Counted from the stretch's first letter, positions 35,308-42,571 are shown. The stretch is DNA of 64,000 nucleotides from JAQBXX01 sp947085325 (GCA_947085325.1 CAMTVY010000010.1:62001-126000); one strand, 5' to 3'. Made by a program: numbers and translations. Notes: generated by a model not told the origin, from the sequence alone.

Positions 35308-35709
35308 TTATTCACCTCTGATGGCGCCCATCAGGCCCTTGATTTTGCCGTTGAGAAAGGTCAGGCTTGCCGAATAACGCAATGCGTTCTGCGCGAACTC
35401 GGCATGTTCCACCTGCGTGTCTACCGTGTTGCCGTCCAGGGAAGTCTGAGGCGGGTTGCGGTAGAGCAAAGTATATTCATCGCCGCCGCCGGTACCGGGC
35501 TGGATATGGTTTGCGTGGGTCACTGCGACCGACGTGTGATCACTCGCCGCCTGTGCGCTGGCAAGCGCGGCCCTGAAGTCGATGTCGCGCGCCCGGTAGT
35601 TGGGGGTGTCGGCGTTGGCGAGGTTGGTGGCGAGGATTTCGGCGCGGTGTGCATACAGGCCGAGCGCCTGCTCATGTACTCCAAATGCGCCATCAAGTGT
35701 TATCGGCAT
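35308..35709 (-). CDS. flgB: Flagellar proximal rod protein FlgB
   Basis: FlgB is the most proximal rod subunit and the first gene of the minus-strand flagellar operon. The 133-residue protein contains ILATNLANADTPNYRARDIDF, the family hallmark, and a C-terminal helix ending LNGKIKGLMGAIRGE. The sigma54-type promoter lies 38-53 bp upstream and would give a leader of about 27 nt. Confidence 0.96.
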   Translation of the reverse strand: MPITLDGAFGVHEQALGLYAHRAEILATNLANADTPNYRARDIDFRAALASAQAASDHTSVAVTHANHIQPGTGGGDEYTLLYRNPPQTSLDGNTVDTQVEHAEFAQNALRYSASLTFLNGKIKGLMGAIRGE

Positions 35710-35746
35710 GTTGCTGGTTCTGCTTTAGCTTCCTGCGATGAACAGG

Positions 35747-35762
35747 AGCAATCTCCATGCCA
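35747..35762 (-). promoter_or_regulatory. Sigma54 (RpoN) promoter of the flgB-flgL operon
   Basis: On the minus strand the sequence reads TGGCATGGAGATTGCT, close to the consensus TGGCAYG-N4-TTGCW. GG and GC are at the required 11-bp spacing. The predicted start is near 35736, 27 nt before flgB. Sigma54 control of hook/basal-body operons with FleQ/FlrC-type activators is established in Pseudomonas and Vibrio. Confidence 0.85.
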
Positions 35763-36209
35763 GACGTGGGGAAGCGTGCCGGGAGCAGAAAAACAGCAGC
35801 TCAGACGGGGGTGGGCGGTACTGCAACAGGTGGGTGTGCGGCAAGATCATGCCGCAGCGGCAAAGTGTGAGGAAGGCTTGGGGGTTTATCGGCAGGCCGT
35901 GACCGGAACTGAAGTCAGCCTCGGGTAAGCGGGCAGTGGTGGCCGGATTCCAGCAGCACGACCTGTGTTGGCGCCCGGCAGTGGTTCGATCGCGTCACGC
36001 AGCTCCCGGGCAAGAGCAAGAACAGCGCAAGATCATGCTTCAGTGCCGACAGGGTCATGTGCCCGCGGATGTCGGTGATTTACTCCAGCTGATCCGGATA
36101 GGACAGCTCGTAAATCAGTATATCCAGCAGGCCATCGCCACGTCCCCACTGTTGTAGCCCAGCGCATGTGAGGTTCTGCTCTGTTACGGGCGTCCTGCAG
36201 GGGCGGCGG
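35763..36209. other. Intergenic region between cheR and the flgB promoter, no gene recognised
   Basis: About 450 bp separate cheR from the flgB promoter. No minus-strand gene fits. On the plus strand two open stretches (to 35928 and 35936-36157) show GC-rich, protein-like composition, with the second ending in an amphipathic run HVPADVGDLLQLIRIGQLVN, but neither has a recognisable family or clear ribosome binding site. It could be a decayed gene, or an upstream activator-binding region for the sigma54 promoter. I leave it unassigned. Confidence 0.4.
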
Positions 36210-37061
36210 TTATCGCCCCGCCGTGTTGTCTTTCAGCCGGTAGACCACTCCGCTGGCATAATGCAACATTTCGAAAGCGCTGCACAGGTTGGAAATGGCC
36301 TCCGACGAGCCGAGGATCAGGTAGCCGCCGGGATTGAGGGCTTGTGCCATCCGGGCCAGAATGTCGCGCTTGAGGTCAGCCGAGAAGTAGATCAGCACGT
36401 TGCGGCAGAAGATGATGTCGAACTTGCCCAATGCGGCGTAGCTTTGCTTGAGGTTTAACTCTTTGAAGTTGACGTGGGTGCGCAGTTCGGGTTTCACCTG
36501 CCATTTGCCATCCACTGGCGTGAAGAAGCGCTGGCGCCGCTCGGGCGACAGGCCACGTGCAAGGCTGGTGTTGTCATAGATGCCGGCATTGGCCTCTTTC
36601 AGTATGGCGCTGGAGATGTCGGTGCCGACGATTTGCACCCCCCAGGTCAGTTGGCCGGGCTTGCCCAGCATATATTCCTGTATCGCGATGCTGATGGAGT
36701 AAGGCTCCTGGCCGGATGAGCAGGCGGCAGACCAGATGCGCAATGGCCGGCCAAGCGGGGTCTGTGCGAATTGCGGCAGGATGTGGAGGGTGAGCGCGTC
36801 ATACGGTGTAGTATCACGGAACCAGAGCGTCTCATTGGTGGTCATGGCATTGATCACGCGCGCGCGCAGGCTGGCCCCGCGTATGCCGGACAAGCGTGTG
36901 ACCAACTCACCGAGCGTGGCCAGGCCCTCTTCCTGCATCAGGCGGCCGAGGCGGCTGCTGACCAGGTAGTGCTTGTCTTCGCCCAAGAGGATGCCGCAGG
37001 CCCCTTCCAGAAAAATACGGAAGGCCTGGTAGTCTGAGGGTGCAATGATTGCTGAGGCCAA
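36210..37061 (-). CDS. cheR: Chemotaxis protein methyltransferase CheR
   Basis: CheR methylates glutamates on chemoreceptors using SAM, setting adaptation. The 283-residue protein has the N-terminal CheR helical domain (residues ~1-80) and the Rossmann methyltransferase domain. The SAM pocket includes RIWSAACSSGQEPYSISIAI, and FDIIFCRNVLIYFS is the conserved motif near the C-terminus; NETLWFRD is the usual N-terminal link. It lies downstream of cheV and upstream of flgB on the same strand, an arrangement shared with Pseudomonas. Confidence 0.95.
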   Translation of the reverse strand: MASAIIAPSDYQAFRIFLEGACGILLGEDKHYLVSSRLGRLMQEEGLATLGELVTRLSGIRGASLRARVINAMTTNETLWFRDTTPYDALTLHILPQFAQTPLGRPLRIWSAACSSGQEPYSISIAIQEYMLGKPGQLTWGVQIVGTDISSAILKEANAGIYDNTSLARGLSPERRQRFFTPVDGKWQVKPELRTHVNFKELNLKQSYAALGKFDIIFCRNVLIYFSADLKRDILARMAQALNPGGYLILGSSEAISNLCSAFEMLHYASGVVYRLKDNTAGR

Positions 37062-37219
37062 AAGATCCGCTCTTTAAGGGGTGGGGTATGTCGTTTATGA
37101 TAACGTCAGTTACAGGATAAAGTGCAGAAAGATAGTGGAATAGCCGATGCAATGGGAGTACGCCCTCATTCAGTGCGCATTAGAACCGCACTGGCGATGT
37201 TGGCGGCAGGTGCGGTGGT
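37062..37219. other. Region between cheR and the rhodanese remnant, nothing recognised
   Basis: The gap between the cheV stop and the cheR start is 363 bp in total. The 158 bp nearest cheR contain no coding sequence or clear promoter that I can support. They should include the cheR ribosome binding site and any separate cheR promoter. Confidence 0.4.
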
Positions 37220-37465
37220 TTGCAGGCATTGATGAACATGGTTCAGTGCGGCGCCTGCTGGATCGATGTGCGTATCAAAGCCGCTGATCTCGACCCCAAG
37301 CGCACCCGTATCATTTGCTGCGATACCGGAAGCCGCAGTGTCTCGGCCGCATTTCTGCTGGGCGAGCGTGACTTTGACGTCCGCGTGCTGCAGGGCGGTC
37401 GGTGGCGCTGTGGTCACGTCCTGCCTAGGCCGCCTGGGCCGAAGATAACTCGTCCAGGTGTTTGA
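37220..37465 (+). pseudogene. Decayed rhodanese-domain fragment
   Basis: The plus-strand frame encodes about 60 residues with clear rhodanese character: CGACWIDVR, then LDPKRTRIICCDTGSRS with the active-site Cys loop, then AAFLLGERDFDVRVLQGG. In intact domains about 25 residues separate the DVR motif from this catalytic segment. Here DVR is followed directly by IKAADLDPK, so that part is deleted, and the upstream frame is closed by a stop at 37181. The N-terminal partner domain that usually accompanies this type, a cyclic-nucleotide-binding domain, is absent. It overlaps the 3' end of cheV on the opposite strand. I interpret it as a remnant of a lost gene. Confidence 0.6.
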
Positions 37466-38375
37466 TTACGTTCTGGGCCAGGTCATCGGCGTGAAACTTG
37501 GGGAGGAAGGTGTTCGCTCCGACTTTCTGCACCAGGGCGGCGTTGAATACCCCGCTCAATGAGGTGTGCAACATTACATACAGATCCTTCAGGCGCGGGT
37601 CTCTTCTGATTTCGGTGGTGAGTGTATAGCCGTCCATTTCCGGCATCTCGACGTCCGAGATCACCATCGCAAAATGTTCCGTTACCGACACCTCTTCGTC
37701 GGCCAGCTTCTGCAGCAGCGTAAGCGCCTGGCGTCCGTCGCACGCCACGGTGCAGGTCACGCCGAGCTGATCCAGCGTGCGCACGATCTGCTTGCGCGCC
37801 ACGCTTGAATCGTCAACGACCAGGATATGCTGGTGCGTGCGCCGCTCTGCCGCCGCCGCACCGCCGCTCTGCAGCACGGCCGACGAGACCTCGGTCACGG
37901 TGCCACTCACCTCAGCCAGCACTTTTTCTACGTCGATGATCTCGACCAGATCGTTATCGACATGTGTTACCGCCGTCATATAGCTGTTGTTGCCGGCGCC
38001 CTTGGGCGGCGGCAGAATGGTTTCCCATTTCATATTGACGATACGGTCTACGCCGCTGACCAGGAACCCCTGTATCGAGCGATTGTATTCAGTAATGATG
38101 ATAAAGCTGCCGACATGGTCTTTGAGAGCCGGTTCGCCGATAGCGAGGCCCAGATCCATCACGGGGATAGTTTTGCCGCGCATGTGCGCCATACCGCGCA
38201 CGACAGGGTGCGAGCGTGGCACGTGGGTGAGTGGTGGGCACTTGATCACTTCCTGAATCTTGAATACGTTAATGCCGAAACGCTGACGGCTGCCCAGGCG
38301 AAACAGCAGCAACTCCAGCCGGTTGTGTCCGACCAGGCGCGTGCGTTGATTAACTTCGTCCATTACGCCTGCCAT
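37425..38375 (-). CDS. cheV: Chemotaxis coupling protein CheV
   Basis: CheV couples receptors to CheA like CheW but adds a receiver domain for adaptation. The 316-residue protein has a CheW-like domain (residues ~15-165, with FGINVFKIQEVIKCPPLT and IPVMDLGLAIG) and a C-terminal response-regulator domain (residues ~180-310). The phosphorylation site is the Asp of MVISDVEMPEMDGY, and the acidic pair is in HILVVDDSSVARKQ; the conserved Thr and Lys are in MLHTSLSG and FLPKF. A sigma54-like element lies upstream. Confidence 0.95.
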   Translation of the reverse strand: MAGVMDEVNQRTRLVGHNRLELLLFRLGSRQRFGINVFKIQEVIKCPPLTHVPRSHPVVRGMAHMRGKTIPVMDLGLAIGEPALKDHVGSFIIITEYNRSIQGFLVSGVDRIVNMKWETILPPPKGAGNNSYMTAVTHVDNDLVEIIDVEKVLAEVSGTVTEVSSAVLQSGGAAAAERRTHQHILVVDDSSVARKQIVRTLDQLGVTCTVACDGRQALTLLQKLADEEVSVTEHFAMVISDVEMPEMDGYTLTTEIRRDPRLKDLYVMLHTSLSGVFNAALVQKVGANTFLPKFHADDLAQNVIKHLDELSSAQAA

Positions 38376-38435
38376 GATACCCTCCTGATGATGTGGGAAC
38401 TGTACTCTAATTAATGGGAATAGCGGCGGGCAGGG

Positions 38436-38451
38436 CGCAAGACTTTAGCCC
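38436..38451 (-). promoter_or_regulatory. Possible sigma54 promoter of cheV
   Basis: On the minus strand GGGCTAAAGTCTTGCG has GG and GC at the exact 11-bp spacing with an intact TTGC, but the -24 box deviates from TGGCAC. The start would be near 38425, 50 nt before cheV. The flgA sigma54 element lies only 18 bp away on the other strand. Confidence 0.45.
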
Positions 38452-38468
38452 GAGAGACATCCGCCTGC

Positions 38469-38484
38469 TGGCATGTGATTTGCA
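38469..38484 (+). promoter_or_regulatory. Sigma54 (RpoN) promoter of flgA
   Basis: TGGCATGTGATTTGCA matches the -24/-12 consensus with correct GG-GC spacing. The predicted start is near 38495. This is almost at the first ATG of the flgA frame (38497), which therefore cannot easily be the true start. Confidence 0.8.
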
Positions 38485-38520
38485 CTGATTCCAGGCATGG
38501 AAACCCGGAACGCAGCAAAA

Positions 38521-39306
38521 ATGCCTGCCAAGCATGACATGCCACAGGCTGTCGGCAGTCAACACCTGTCCGTCCGGGCAGGTGCTAATAAAGGTGTTAA
38601 CCGTCTGCTGACAGGGGCGCTGGCTGTATGGCTGCTGGGCTGTGGTTCGGCGCTGGCGGATGAGTTCCAGGAACTGGGCCAGATCATCGACGCAGTGAGT
38701 GAGTTTGCCGTAGAGGCGGGTGCTGACAGGTCAGCGCGGGCAGGCGGGACGTACCGGGTAGAGGTAGGCGCGCTCGATTCGCGGCTGCGGCTTACCGCAT
38801 GTGACACAAAATTGACGGCTTATGCGCCGCCCGGCGCACGTACCCTGGGCAATACTACCGTGGGGGTGCGCTGTAATGGCCCCCAGCCTTGGTCGCTATA
38901 CGTGCCGGTGACCATCAAGATGTATGGCGAGGCCGTTGTGGCTGCGCGTCCATTGGCTATGGCAAGCGTTCTGAGTTTGCAGGACGTACGGCTGGCCCAG
39001 GTTGAGTTGGGTGCCAGTGCTGCCGGAGTGTTGATTGACCCGCAGCAGGTGGTGGGTAAAGTGCTGCGGCGGCCCCTGATGGGCGATGCGGTAGTGACAT
39101 TAGATAGCCTGGAAGAGCCGCGTCTGGTGCGGCGCGACGAGCAAGTGATGCTGGTGGCCGAGGGTTCGGGTATTGAGGTGCGCATGCAAGGCCGGGCCCT
39201 CACCGACGGCGTTGCGGGCGAACTTATAAGGGTGCGTAATCTGGGTTCCAAGCGGGTGATTGAGGGTACTGTGGTGGCGCCAGGCCTCATCCGGGTGCGT
39301 ATGTGA
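38521..39306 (+). CDS. flgA: Flagellar P-ring assembly chaperone FlgA
   Basis: FlgA is a periplasmic chaperone that helps FlgI form the P-ring. The C-terminal SAF domain has PLAMASVLSLQDVRLAQVEL and the closing GLIRVRM. A signal-like segment (RLLTGALAVWLLGCGSALA) ends before mature DEFQELG. The frame opens at ATG 38497, but the sigma54 promoter predicts transcription from ~38495, so I use ATG 38521, which has a GGAA a few bases upstream. Even so, ~30 residues precede the signal segment, which is unusual, and a later start is possible. Confidence 0.88.
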   Translation: MPAKHDMPQAVGSQHLSVRAGANKGVNRLLTGALAVWLLGCGSALADEFQELGQIIDAVSEFAVEAGADRSARAGGTYRVEVGALDSRLRLTACDTKLTAYAPPGARTLGNTTVGVRCNGPQPWSLYVPVTIKMYGEAVVAARPLAMASVLSLQDVRLAQVELGASAAGVLIDPQQVVGKVLRRPLMGDAVVTLDSLEEPRLVRRDEQVMLVAEGSGIEVRMQGRALTDGVAGELIRVRNLGSKRVIEGTVVAPGLIRVRM

Positions 39307-39321
39307 GGGTATAAACAGGGC

Positions 39322-39348
39322 TAAAGTTTCCATTTCGCCTGCCGCTAC
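39322..39348 (+). promoter_or_regulatory. Sigma28 (FliA) promoter of flgM
   Basis: TAAAGTTT (39322-39329) and GCCGCTAC (39341-39348) are separated by 11 bp, very near the FliA consensus TAAAGTTT-N11-GCCGATAA. It lies 43 bp upstream of flgM and allows the anti-sigma factor gene to be driven by its own target sigma, as in enterics. Confidence 0.85.
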
Positions 39349-39391
39349 AATTAGCGGGGAACTATAAATAGGATTATTGGAGTACTGAGTC

Positions 39392-39709
39392 ATGACGCGA
39401 GAAATTGATGCATTGGTCGCCGGGCTGGGTAAGTCTCACGCCAAGGGTTCCGAAGCGCGCGTGGAGCGTGAACAGGCGTCGCAGGCGCAGGAGAACCATT
39501 CCGCTCCGGTCGCTGACAGGCTGAGCCTCACCGAAACCAGCGCCCGGGTGCAGGAGTTGCAGGCACGGGTATCTTCGCTGCCGGTTGTGGACGGCCGGCG
39601 CGTGCAAGAGATCAAACAGGCGATTGCCCAGGGCAGCTACGAGATTGATCCTGCGCGTGTTGCCGAAAAGATCGTGCGGCTTGAGGTCGCGCTTAGTGAT
39701 GAAGCCTGA
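39392..39709 (+). CDS. flgM: Anti-sigma28 factor FlgM
   Basis: FlgM binds FliA and holds late flagellar genes off until the hook is complete, when it is exported. The 105-residue protein is small and hydrophilic with a disordered N-terminal half and a C-terminal sigma-binding region (VQELQARVSSLPVVDGRRVQ, then IKQAIAQGSYEIDPARVAEK), which is the family signature. A sigma28-type promoter precedes it, and flgN follows with its preferred start just after the stop. Confidence 0.95.
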   Translation: MTREIDALVAGLGKSHAKGSEARVEREQASQAQENHSAPVADRLSLTETSARVQELQARVSSLPVVDGRRVQEIKQAIAQGSYEIDPARVAEKIVRLEVALSDEA

Positions 39710-39716
39710 GTACGCC

Positions 39717-40217
39717 ATGACATCGCCTATGCACGCATCTGGCCCATTGCCCGACCAGTCCTCCGCCTCCCTGCTGGAAATCATGCAGTGCGAGATTGAA
39801 CACTGTACGCAGTTATTGCAGGTGCTGCACCGTGAACACACTGCAGTTACCAACAACGCCCCGGAGCTTCTGGAGCAGGCGGCACAAGAGAAGCTGCACT
39901 GGTTGCGTCAGGTGGAGGCACTCGCCGACGCCCGCATTGAGGGCATGCGCGCGGCGGGCGTGGCTGGAGACCCACAGAATGCGGCGCCCGGCTTGACTGC
40001 TCACCCGGATGTTGTCGCGCGCTGGCAACAGGTGCAGCGCATCCTGGTGGAGTGCCGGCGCCAGAACCAGATCAATGGCAGCGTCATCGAGCTAAGCCGT
40101 CGTCATACACTGCGCGCGCTTTCCCTGCTCCGCGGTCAGTCCGCCGACCAGACAGTTTACAGTGCCTCTGGTGAAACATCCGGGCCACTCCCCCCGCATA
40201 TGCTGGCAACCGCCTGA
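39717..40217 (+). CDS. flgN: Flagellar export chaperone FlgN
   Basis: FlgN escorts FlgK and FlgL to the flagellar export gate. The ~166-residue protein is mainly helical, with LLEIMQCEIEHCTQLLQVLHREH in the first helix and a final helix ending RRHTLRALSLLRG. The start at ATG 39717 follows the flgM stop by 7 bases; ATG 39699 is an alternative that overlaps flgM. Identification rests on size, helical pattern and position after flgM, as the family is weakly conserved. Confidence 0.88.
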   Translation: MTSPMHASGPLPDQSSASLLEIMQCEIEHCTQLLQVLHREHTAVTNNAPELLEQAAQEKLHWLRQVEALADARIEGMRAAGVAGDPQNAAPGLTAHPDVVARWQQVQRILVECRRQNQINGSVIELSRRHTLRALSLLRGQSADQTVYSASGETSGPLPPHMLATA

Positions 40218-40264
40218 CTTTCGACATCCCCGTTTTATAGCTCACGCCTGCCCCTGCCCGGCCG

Positions 40265-41020
40265 ATGTCCGCAACACATACGCCCGAGACGTTGGTGGAA
40301 GATGCTGCTGACAGGAGTGCGGTACGGGTGGAAAGGGTCACCCATGTGGCGTGTATCGCAGGTCTGCTACGGCGACTGCACCAGAAGCGCGCCCTGCTCT
40401 CGGTAGGTGTGCCGGGCGTGGGTGAGCGGTACAGCAGTACCCTGCTTTCCGTACAACCCGACAACGGCAGTATGCTGCTGGACGAGTTGACGCCCAAACA
40501 GGGCCATGTGCATCTGCTGCAGCAGCGCAAGCTGCACGTGAAGGGACAATTGCGCGGTGTTGACATCGATTTTTCCAGCGTACTGTTCGAAGCCGGCTCC
40601 AAAGATCGCGTAGCCTACTACCGGGTGGCGTTACCCGGTACGCTGAACTACGCACAACGCCGCTCCCATTATCGCGCCCGTATCGGGGCGGGTAGTCAGA
40701 TACGAGTAACATTCATGACTGCATGGGGGGAGACGCTATCGGGTCAGTTGTCTGATATTGCGGTGGGTGGACTCGGTGTCCGGTGCAACTTTTCTGATGC
40801 AGTGCTCAGCTGTGGTGATTTCATCCCCCACTGTGTGATCCGGTTTGCGCCGCATAACGAGATATCGAGTGCGGTAGAGGTGCGCTCCGTGAGCAGGGAG
40901 GTGCAGTCTGGCCAGTGGCGTGTGGGCGTATGCTTTGTGGATATGGGTCAGGCGACGGAGGCGCGTATAGCACGCTTTGTGGCGACACTTGACCGCGAGA
41001 TGCGCAAGCAGGACATGTAG
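40265..41020 (+). CDS. YcgR-like PilZ-domain flagellar brake protein
   Basis: This 251-residue protein has the YcgR layout: an N-terminal YcgR/PilZN domain (residues ~25-125) and a C-terminal PilZ domain that binds cyclic di-GMP. The RXXXR motif lies in QRRSHYRARI. The second motif, usually (D/N)XSXXG, reads DIAVGG, with Ala in place of Ser; this substitution is tolerated in some PilZ proteins. YcgR binds the motor and slows swimming when cyclic di-GMP rises. It closes the flgA-flgM-flgN group and probably shares their transcripts. Confidence 0.88.
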   Translation: MSATHTPETLVEDAADRSAVRVERVTHVACIAGLLRRLHQKRALLSVGVPGVGERYSSTLLSVQPDNGSMLLDELTPKQGHVHLLQQRKLHVKGQLRGVDIDFSSVLFEAGSKDRVAYYRVALPGTLNYAQRRSHYRARIGAGSQIRVTFMTAWGETLSGQLSDIAVGGLGVRCNFSDAVLSCGDFIPHCVIRFAPHNEISSAVEVRSVSREVQSGQWRVGVCFVDMGQATEARIARFVATLDREMRKQDM

Positions 41021-41057
41021 CTGAAATAACCGGGTTGCCGTATTTGCTGATAGGGAG

Positions 41058-41103
41058 CGGCAAAGACGAAGGTCGTAGATGCTATGTTGGTCGGGGTGAG
41101 AGG
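41058..41103. repeat. 46-bp direct repeat, copy 1
   Basis: This sequence, from CGGCAAAGACG to GTGAGAGG, is identical to 41250-41295. Copy 2 includes the last 16 nt of tRNA-Pro (with CCA); here they exist without a tRNA gene. The copies are 192 bp apart. The pattern fits an attachment-site remnant or a local duplication. Confidence 0.85.
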
Positions 41104-41249
41104 GTGAGGCATGCAGTGCCGAACGCACGGCGCATGGAGCGCCGGGCCGGGAATCCGATCACCCAACATGGGTGAGCCGCGAAGTGGCGAACGACAGCAC
41201 AGGATGTGCTGGCTGGCGCTGGTTTAATAAATTGAAGTTGCGCCAGGGA
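41104..41249. other. Structured 146-bp segment between the direct repeats
   Basis: There is no coding sequence. Hairpins are possible: CACCCA-ACA-TGGGTG, CAGCAC-AGGAT-GTGCTG, and CTGGCGC paired with GCGCCAG. The CACAGGATGTG palindrome resembles intergenic repeats of gammaproteobacteria. Confidence 0.45.
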
Positions 41250-41295
41250 CGGCAAAGACGAAGGTCGTAGATGCTATGTTGGTCGGGGTGAGAGG
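41250..41295. repeat. 46-bp direct repeat, copy 2 (overlaps the tRNA-Pro 3' end)
   Basis: Identical to 41058-41103. The part from 41280 onward is the CCA end and 3' acceptor arm of tRNA-Pro on the minus strand, and the remaining 30 bp lie downstream of the tRNA. Confidence 0.85.
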
Positions 41296-41356
41296 ATTTG
41301 AACCTCCGGCCCCTAGCTCCCGAAGCTAGTGCTCTACCAAGCTGAGCTACACCCCG
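41280..41356 (-). tRNA. tRNA-Pro (anticodon CGG)
   Basis: The 77-nt minus-strand gene has acceptor CGGGGTG paired with CACCCCG, discriminator A and an encoded CCA. The anticodon arm is CTAGC-TTCGGGA-GCTAG, giving anticodon CGG. The T-loop reads GTTCAAATC. It lies downstream of ispB on the same strand and bears the second copy of the 46-bp direct repeat at its 3' end. Confidence 0.97.
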
Positions 41357-41451
41357 ATTGAATAACAGCGGCGGTCAGTACGTGACACGTTGCGAGACCA
41401 CATCATGGCGGGCATGTGTGCCCCAACGCCTTGCTGTTCGTCACATGCCAC

Positions 41452-42453
41452 TCAATAACTGCGGCTGACAGAAAATTCGGCAAGCGCGATAAGGGCGTCT
41501 TTGTAAGGCGATCCGGGTAACGCCGCCAGCGCGGCAGTGGCTTTGTCAGCCTCCGCCTTAGCCGAGCGCGCAGTGTACGCGATGGCCCCAGTGGATTCAA
41601 TGGCGGCAGTGACCGATGTGATGTGTTCACGGCCGCCCGCTTCAATGGCGCTGTGCAATACGGCCTTCTGCTCCGCATCGGCGGAGCGCAAGGCGTGAAT
41701 GAGGGGCAGCGTCGGCTTGCCTTCGGCCAGGTCATCCCCCACGTTTTTCCCCAGCTGCTCCGCAGTTGCGCTGTAATCCAGCGCATCGTCCGTGAGTTGA
41801 AATGCCATGCCCAGGTGCATGCCGTAAGCGGCCAGTGCCTGCCGCACAGGCTCAGGCTGGCGGGTGAGCACCGCGCCCAGCAAGGCTGCGGCCTCGAACA
41901 GTTTTGCGGTTTTGCAGCGGATCACTTCCAGATAGCGCTGTTCGGTAGTGTCCGGATCATGGCAGTGCAGGAGTTGCAGCACCTCGCCCTCGGCAATGAC
42001 ATTGGTGGTATGGGCGAGAATTTTCATCACCTCCATCTCGTCGGCCTCCACCATCATTTCAAACGCGCGCGAATACAGAAAGTCCCCTACCAGCACGCTG
42101 GCCTCGTTGCCCCATACGCTGTTGGCGGTTTCCTGGCCGCGTCTGAGTTCAGAGCCGTCCACCACGTCGTCGTGCAACAGGGTAGCGGTATGAATAAACT
42201 CGATCACGGCAGCCAGCCCGACGTGCTGGCTGCCTTGGTAACCGCAGGCGTGGGCGGCGAGCAGCACCAGCGCCGGGCGCAGGCGTTTGCCGCCACTGTT
42301 AATGATGTAGCTCCCTACCTGATTGATCAGCACGACGTCGGAGGCAAGCCGCCGCTGGATCAAGGCGTCTACCGCCTGCATGTCCTGGCGGATAAGGGCG
42401 TGGATGTCCTCTAGCGTCATGTGTCGGGTCGTATAGGGATTAAGAGCGGCCAT
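41452..42453 (-). CDS. ispB: Octaprenyl diphosphate synthase
   Basis: IspB makes the long-chain prenyl diphosphate for the ubiquinone side chain. The 333-residue trans-prenyltransferase has the first aspartate-rich motif in LLHDDVVDGSELRRG, with the GGKRLRP substrate motif upstream, and the second motif in FQLTDDALDY. The next in-frame ATG, 11 codons downstream, is an alternative start. It is divergent from rplU, a pairing conserved in gammaproteobacteria. Chain length cannot be read with certainty from sequence alone. Confidence 0.94.
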   Translation of the reverse strand: MAALNPYTTRHMTLEDIHALIRQDMQAVDALIQRRLASDVVLINQVGSYIINSGGKRLRPALVLLAAHACGYQGSQHVGLAAVIEFIHTATLLHDDVVDGSELRRGQETANSVWGNEASVLVGDFLYSRAFEMMVEADEMEVMKILAHTTNVIAEGEVLQLLHCHDPDTTEQRYLEVIRCKTAKLFEAAALLGAVLTRQPEPVRQALAAYGMHLGMAFQLTDDALDYSATAEQLGKNVGDDLAEGKPTLPLIHALRSADAEQKAVLHSAIEAGGREHITSVTAAIESTGAIAYTARSAKAEADKATAALAALPGSPYKDALIALAEFSVSRSY

Positions 42454-42507
42454 GCTAGCAGGCCATCTTTAAAAATGCAGTAACCCAGCGGCCAGCGCAG
42501 GAGGGGT

Positions 42508-42536
42508 TTGACCTTGGGGACAGGAGGCGCTACAAT
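42508..42536 (+). promoter_or_regulatory. Sigma70 promoter of rplU-rpmA
   Basis: TTGACC (42508-42513) and TACAAT (42531-42536) are 17 bp apart, each matching 5 of 6 consensus bases. The start is expected near 42543, about 29 nt before rplU. Confidence 0.75.
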
Positions 42537-42571
42537 TTGGGGCTTAATTGTATAGGCAGGGTGTAAATGTT

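Noticed and set aside
35936..36157. A 73-codon plus-strand frame in the cheR-flgB gap
   Set aside because: It has protein-like texture near its end but no family, no good ribosome binding site and no neighbour support. It is noted only under the intergenic feature.
37166..37417. An 83-codon minus-strand frame between cheR and cheV
   Set aside because: It is antisense to the stretch with clear rhodanese motifs, so the plus-strand reading is the meaningful one.
41058..41103. Second tRNA-Pro gene beside the first
   Set aside because: Only the last 16 nt of the tRNA are repeated; the D-arm and anticodon arm are missing.
41058..41295. CRISPR-like repeat
   Set aside because: There are only two copies, the repeat contains a tRNA end, and no further spacer-repeat units or cas genes exist.
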